Positions 21,392-22,284 of a stretch of 22,284 nt of DNA are shown piece by piece. Position numbers and translations under genes: made by a program. This stretch comes from a virus. Where the stretch lies: positions 1-22,284 of the IMG/VR virus record IMGVR_UViG_3300037492_000495. The stretch is one strand, 5' to 3'. A model generated the notes under the pieces. It was given only the letters and a program-made list of their open reading frames with translations, searched no databases and was not told the DNA's origin. Numbering within the stretch: the first letter of the stretch is position 1; every line of letters starts with the position of its first letter.

Positions 21392-22284
21392 CAAAGAGCA
21401 CTCTCGTACGCGTCGACCTGTGCGTCGACAGCCCGACCAACCCGCGCCGAGAGACCAACGACGCTGCCCTGGACGAGCTCACCGAGAGCATCCGCCAGCA
21501 CGGCATCCTGCAGCCGATCATCGTGCGGGCGGCACGAGACAGCGATTGCTATGAGGTCGTCTGTGGCAGCCGCCGCGTGCGCGCCGCTCGGGCAGCTGGC
21601 CTCGAGGAGATCCCGGCCACCTTCCGCACCGATCTGACCGACGAGCAGGCCCGGGTCATCCAGATCGAGGAGAACGTCCAGCGCGAGGACCTCAGCCCGA
21701 TCGACGAGGCCGAGGGATACCAGCAGCTGATCAACCTGGGCCGATCCGTTGAGGAGATCTCCGCCAACACGCACAAGAGCAAGGCGACCATCTACGGCCG
21801 CCTGCATCTGCTCAACCTGCCCGAGGCGGCCGTGGGGGCGATGCGCTCCGGAGAGCTGGCTCCGTCGATCGCCACCCTGATCGGCCGGATCCCCGTGATG
21901 GAGCTGCGCACGCTGGCCACCGAAGAGATCCTCGATGGGAAGTACGGCGACGGCATGATGACCTACGCCGAGGCGAAGGACCTGATCCGCGACAGGTACA
22001 TGAACTCGCTGGTGAAGGCCCCCTTCGACCCGGCAAACAGTGACCTGCTGCCCGACGTGGGGGCGTGCGTCCACTGTCCGAACCGCACCGGGACCAACGA
22101 GAGCCTGTTCGGAGACCTGCTTTCCGACGAGCACACCGGACCTGACGTATGCGTCAACCCGCCTTGCTACGCCAGGAAGAAGGCGGCTCACGCCGAGACC
22201 GAGTTGATCAACGCGCGGATGGAGGGCCTGAAGGTCCTGCCGGAAAAGCAGAGCGCCAAGGTCTTCGTGCACGGAGGCGGCACC
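21388..22284 (+). CDS. ParB/RepB/Spo0J-type DNA-binding protein (3' end beyond window)
   Basis: 299 residues are visible from ATG 21388; the frame is open to the window edge. The ParB N-domain is clear: SPTNPR (15-20), GILQPIIVR (39-47), the nucleotide-binding-type VVCGSRRVRAARAAG (57-71) and ENVQREDLSPIDEAEGY (95-111). An HTH follows (SVEEISANTHKSKATIYGRL, 120-139). The C-terminal region has C227-x2-C230 and C255-C260 in CVNPPCYARKKA, a cysteine-rich extension that recurs in phage ParB-like proteins. CTP binding by the GxRR box and DNA clamp formation are family knowledge. No ParA is seen in the window. With an integrase present, it may regulate or organise phage DNA rather than serve plasmid partition. 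Confidence 0.86.
   Translation, partial: MTKSTLVRVDLCVDSPTNPRRETNDAALDELTESIRQHGILQPIIVRAARDSDCYEVVCGSRRVRAARAAGLEEIPATFRTDLTDEQARVIQIEENVQREDLSPIDEAEGYQQLINLGRSVEEISANTHKSKATIYGRLHLLNLPEAAVGAMRSGELAPSIATLIGRIPVMELRTLATEEILDGKYGDGMMTYAEAKDLIRDRYMNSLVKAPFDPANSDLLPDVGACVHCPNRTGTNESLFGDLLSDEHTGPDVCVNPPCYARKKAAHAETELINARMEGLKVLPEKQSAKVFVHGGGT

Noticed and set aside
1-22284. CRISPR arrays, tRNA or rRNA genes, insertion sequences.
   Set aside because: No regularly spaced repeats, no cloverleaf-like segment and no transposase frames were noticed on reading; a dedicated tRNA or IS scan was not possible.

Overview
The window is a contiguous piece of a temperate, siphovirus-like (lambda-type long-tail) phage genome. 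By eye it is high-GC with purine-rich ribosome binding sites. Several genes encode Sec-type signal peptides, and one exported product looks like a small outer-membrane beta-barrel, so a high-GC diderm (Gram-negative-type) host is likely; I cannot name the taxon.

Left (1-9013, + strand): a densely packed tail operon in lambda order. It holds a partial tail terminator-like gene, the tail tube, the two tail-assembly chaperones (with a clear -1 frameshift heptamer, GGGAAAC, joining them), the tape measure, three distal tail/tip proteins (gpM, gpL and gpK positions), a J-like central tail protein, a fibre and a small fibre-linked protein. The gpM-position protein carries what looks like an inserted carbohydrate-binding-type domain.

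9016-12359 (+): two genes with signal peptides in the fibre region. The second (977 aa) combines beta-rich DNRLRE-like modules with a NodB/CE4 polysaccharide-deacetylase-like domain that keeps the metal-ligand motifs. 12389-13894 (+): lysis cassette with a membrane/coiled-coil protein, an SLT-type lysozyme, a two-helix membrane protein (holin candidate) and an unknown. Two strong hairpins (13940-14005) separate it from the convergent genes.

14028-14904 (-): two accessory genes under their own sigma70-like promoter, in the typical place for lysogenic-conversion genes. 14905-15221 holds two 48-bp inverted repeats. The better attP candidate (15174-15221) abuts the stop of a large serine integrase (15201-16661, -). 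If it is attP, the window shows the unintegrated phage, and the accessory genes would lie at the far prophage end from int.

16658-18211 (-): an apparent lysogeny operon of an Xre-type regulator, a small ORF, two exported proteins and the integrase, with translationally coupled junctions. It faces a rightward operon starting at 18342 with a Cro-like protein. The divergent region holds a strong rightward promoter and four copies of GC(A/G)GGCA, so it looks like the genetic switch. 18342-22284 (+): early operon with Cro-like, winged-helix-like, membrane and zinc-finger proteins, then a pair (19861, 20218) resembling genes common in Bacillota phages (one usually annotated 'replication terminator protein'), a small unknown, and a ParB-like protein running off the right edge. 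This stretch is strikingly rich in runs of exactly seven G.

All functions are read from motifs and gene order only; no database search was run.
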